Translations under genes and position numbers: made by a program | Notes under the pieces: generated by a model | What the model saw: only the letters and a program-made list of their open reading frames with translations | What the model was told of the DNA's origin: nothing | Databases searched by the model: none | Shown: in pieces, positions 7,290-10,010 of the stretch | Layout of the letters: every line of letters begins with the position of its first letter | Numbering within the stretch: the first letter of the stretch is position 1 | Assembly (NCBI GenBank): GCA_002751075.1 | Contig: NAOQ01000080.1 | Coordinates: forward strand, 13,885 to 23,894 | From: Ichthyophonus hoferi | Lineage: Eukaryota > Opisthokonta > Ichthyosporea > Ichthyophonida > Ichthyophonidae | DNA: 10,010 bases | Reading direction: 5' to 3'

Positions 7290-9962
7290 AGAAAGAAAAA
7301 AAAGGTGAAACAATTCTAGTCAAAGCATTTTATCTGCTTGAGTTAATTACAACAAAGCGAAGTTTAAAGAAGGAGGGCCCCTATCTAGAAAGTGGTATAT
7401 GGTGGTTCTGGCGCACCATGTTTTAGAAGAAACAATACGACTAAACAAGGGTTAAACACGTACGGATAATAAGGACTCTACAGGAATAACAACTAATAAA
7501 TGTAAAAACTATATACTCATTAATAATGCAACGTGTAGGAAAAAATTAAAGGTGAGAGAGGCAACTGGGCAGGAATAGAGCAATGTACGGCACAAAACTG
7601 ATCAAATGATGATACTGCAGATGCTTTTTTGAGATAAAGAATTTAAGTAGCAATAATTATTAAAATAGCCCCACCAATATAGTAGTCTTCCCATTAATAA
7701 TGATTTTTGCTATCCAATATTGTATCAATATTAATCAGATTCTTGTATTTGCAGTGATTTAGAGTTGTTCATTATTGATTGATATGCTTGTATTTTGTTG
7801 AATTCTTTAGTGCAGACAAGGATATAAAGTTGTGCATTTAAAGACATGATACCGATCAATCGCAGTGTAAGCCATCATTTATATTAAAAACTAACTTAGA
7901 GCATCTTTAGTTTTTCATTTCTATCATAAGACCAGCTTTATGAACTAATTATGCAAAACCCCACTTTACCCCATCCCCTGTGATTCTAGAGTTAAAAGCA
8001 ACAGCTTCTTTACTTTACAATAAACATATAAATATATATATAATTGTAAGCAATATGGAGGGTATTGTTACATATTTGTCACGATTCTTAGCATTAATCT
8101 ATTCTAAACTAGTTTTTCATTTTTTATCCAGCGTAACTCTTGTTAGTTATGCACGCAACTGGCTAAATATTGTGCCAAGTGGACTTAGATATTGGATTTA
8201 TTTAGGGAAAACGCTGCCTAACAAGATTTGAGTTAGAAAAAAAGTAAACAATTATTAATAAATTTTCCTATACATTTATTACAGTCAAGCAGATGGACCG
8301 ATTCTTTTACATAAATTCTCTGTGCATTTTCATGAATAGTTTTTTTTTAATTGTCTTACTTATATTAACACGTTCATATAGTCTAATAATCCTTAACCTG
8401 ACAAATACGCTTTTTAGTTTTGAATTGACTATTGATAATTGATAGTACAATATATCTGATCGGATACATATCAGCAAAATACCAAAGATTATAAATGAAA
8501 TACAGGACATAATTTTTCTATTATATTTTAAAGGTTTAAATAAAATATCATGTATTCACAATTTCGTTATTACAATTATTAAACTTTATCTATAAAAAGT
8601 ACAGTATATTAATGACCATTGTATCTAGAAGGAAAACATAAACACAGTTGCCAAAACTTGTTCATAGGCCATAGAGACTATTACAGCAGCATTGTTTATA
8701 ACGTCAATATCGTAGTATAAATATTATTAATATTACCAAGAAGTCGGAAAATCAGCATTTATTATGAAATAAATCTACTTAATAAAGTTTAGACATTTTT
8801 TATTTAATTAATATAGTTTTGCTTTCATATTTATTTTATGTCTGAAAATATTTATCTACTTATAGAACTAGGTACTCAATGTCACTATATATAGCTAGTA
8901 CTCCGGTAGGTGAAGGTTTAAACAACCGCTTGATTTTAAAATATAATTATTTATATGTAAATGTTGTTGTTTATCCTTCTTCAACTGTCATTACGCGTTA
9001 TTTAAGTTTCCAAGAGTTAACTCCAGTTACACTTCGAAAAAATATGTGATTGTTAGGTTTATTGCAATCTTCAGTCATTTGGAATCTATCCCGCCTAGAA
9101 TCAACTGTGTGTTGCTGAAAGCTAATCAGTAGATATTTATGAATAATATGGAAAACATCGTGCCCATTGGGATTAACATAAGAGTGTACATAATTGCTAT
9201 ATACGATATATATATCAATAAAACGATAGCTTAATTTGCAATAACGTTTTTGTTTATAGAGACCTGTAACTAAGGAGCTACATTGCCGAGTGAGTTGAAT
9301 CGAAATTTTACAGGGAATACATTTAAGTCATATCATGATATCGCTTCTTTACAAGTTTCGATAATTATCAACTTTTCATTGCAATAACCTCTTACTTACT
9401 GAAAATAACTTATTATCATCCTAATAATTTATATAAATTCATTTATAGACTGCACTACATAAAAATAAAACTTTATTTTCACTTCCAATACTCACTTGAT
9501 TTCAAGACATAAAATGAAATATCTACTCGAGAACTCCGACCAGGCTCTCACGGTTTATTTCTATTTTATAGTTATCATAAAAATTATAATCCAATGACCC
9601 TTAGAGGTAAATTTTTTATACTTAGATTATTTCAAGCTCATGACCCATTGCAATTAATAGATAAATTTGGTTACACCTTAATATAGCTTTAATTTGTGCT
9701 GCATGCCTACCTACATATTACTAATTTACTTATCTTGTTCCATGGGATTGTTACAAGTACCATAATTCAATGAATAGGGTTGAACCCCAAGCCACATTTT
9801 TTGAAAAAAATTAATTAGAACACTATTAGGAATATTTCCAAGTGTACATTAGGTAGTAATTTGCTTTTGTATTTCACGATAAATCCTGAAGTTCATTCTA
9901 AACTGTATATTATTATAGGCCTAAACTCCCATGTATAATGTATGCCATACCCTGATAACAAA

Positions 9963-10010
9963 TCCTCCGTGGCGCAATTGGCAGCGCGTTCGGCTGTTAA
10001 CCGAAAGGTC
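9963..10010 (+). tRNA. tRNA-Asn (GTT), 5' part only
   Basis: The sequence follows the eukaryotic tRNA-Asn plan: a 7-base acceptor strand from 9963, T8-G9, D stem GCGC/GCGC (9972-9975 and 9984-9987), anticodon stem TTCGG/CCGAA (9989-9993 and 10001-10005), and loop CTGTTAA with anticodon GTT at 9996-9998. The window ends in the variable loop (AGGTC), so the T arm and 3' acceptor strand are not seen. The A box TGGCGCAATTGG fits pol III promoters. The first base is T rather than the usual G. Without the 3' half, a tRNA-derived SINE head cannot be excluded. Confidence 0.9.

Larger units (their letters stand above)
6331..9962. other. long AT-rich stretch without a convincing gene
   Basis: About 3.6 kb between the cysteine-rich gene and the tRNA. 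The open frames here (6537-6770 plus, 7980-8231 plus, 8307-8510 minus) are short, AT-driven, and rich in Ile, Leu, Phe and Lys; I recognise no domain in them. The first two begin at TTG or GTG. The third has an ATG and a hydrophobic start but nothing further to support it. I found no transposase, reverse transcriptase, long terminal repeat or long tandem array. Upstream control elements of the cysteine-rich gene should lie at its left end. Confidence 0.6.

Noticed and set aside
7399-7419. Small hairpin ATGGTG / CACCAT with a 9-base loop
   Set aside because: A six-base stem is expected by chance in a window of this size.
7980-8231. Plus-strand open frame with hydrophobic stretches
   Set aside because: Begins at GTG, has no recognisable domain and has the composition of the surrounding AT-rich DNA.
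8307-8510. Minus-strand 67-residue open frame with ATG and a hydrophobic start
   Set aside because: Could be a tiny secreted protein, but there is no splice, promoter or homology support, and such frames are expected by chance here.

Overview
The window is AT-rich nuclear DNA from an intron-bearing eukaryote, most likely an invertebrate animal. The evidence is GT-AG introns of about 170 to 890 bases, a eukaryotic tRNA-Asn head, a T-rich microsatellite, and genes whose exons stand out as GC-richer islands. I cannot name the species. A sponge or another early-branching or marine invertebrate is a guess only.

Layout from left to right. (1) Positions 1-178 are an (ATT)n microsatellite. (2) Positions 237-2039 on the plus strand hold the last three exons of a fungal-type Ap4A phosphorylase (ATP adenylyltransferase, HIT superfamily); its 5' part lies outside the window. 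(3) The next gene is convergent. On the minus strand, 3828-2629 encodes a 240-residue DJ-1/PfpI protein of the Hsp31 glyoxalase III type, made of a tiny first exon and one large exon. (4) Just upstream on the same strand, 6330-3811 encodes a five-exon secreted cysteine-rich protein. It has a signal peptide followed by two copies of an eight-cysteine module with exactly the same cysteine spacing and the same intron phases. I do not recognise this module. (5) Positions 6331-9962 are AT-rich DNA in which I find no convincing gene, only one imperfect palindrome and short simple repeats. (6) Positions 9963-10010 are the 5' part of a tRNA-Asn(GTT), cut by the window edge.

The most interesting point is the join between (3) and (4). 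The last exon of the cysteine-rich gene contains the DJ-1 start codon in the same frame. A strong splice donor that overlaps the cysteine-rich stop codon is the DJ-1 exon 1 donor. One primary transcript could therefore give a 292-residue secreted cysteine-rich protein, or by splicing across that stop a 527-residue fusion ending in a complete DJ-1/Hsp31 domain. A second promoter could give DJ-1 alone. The sequence allows all three; it does not show which is used.
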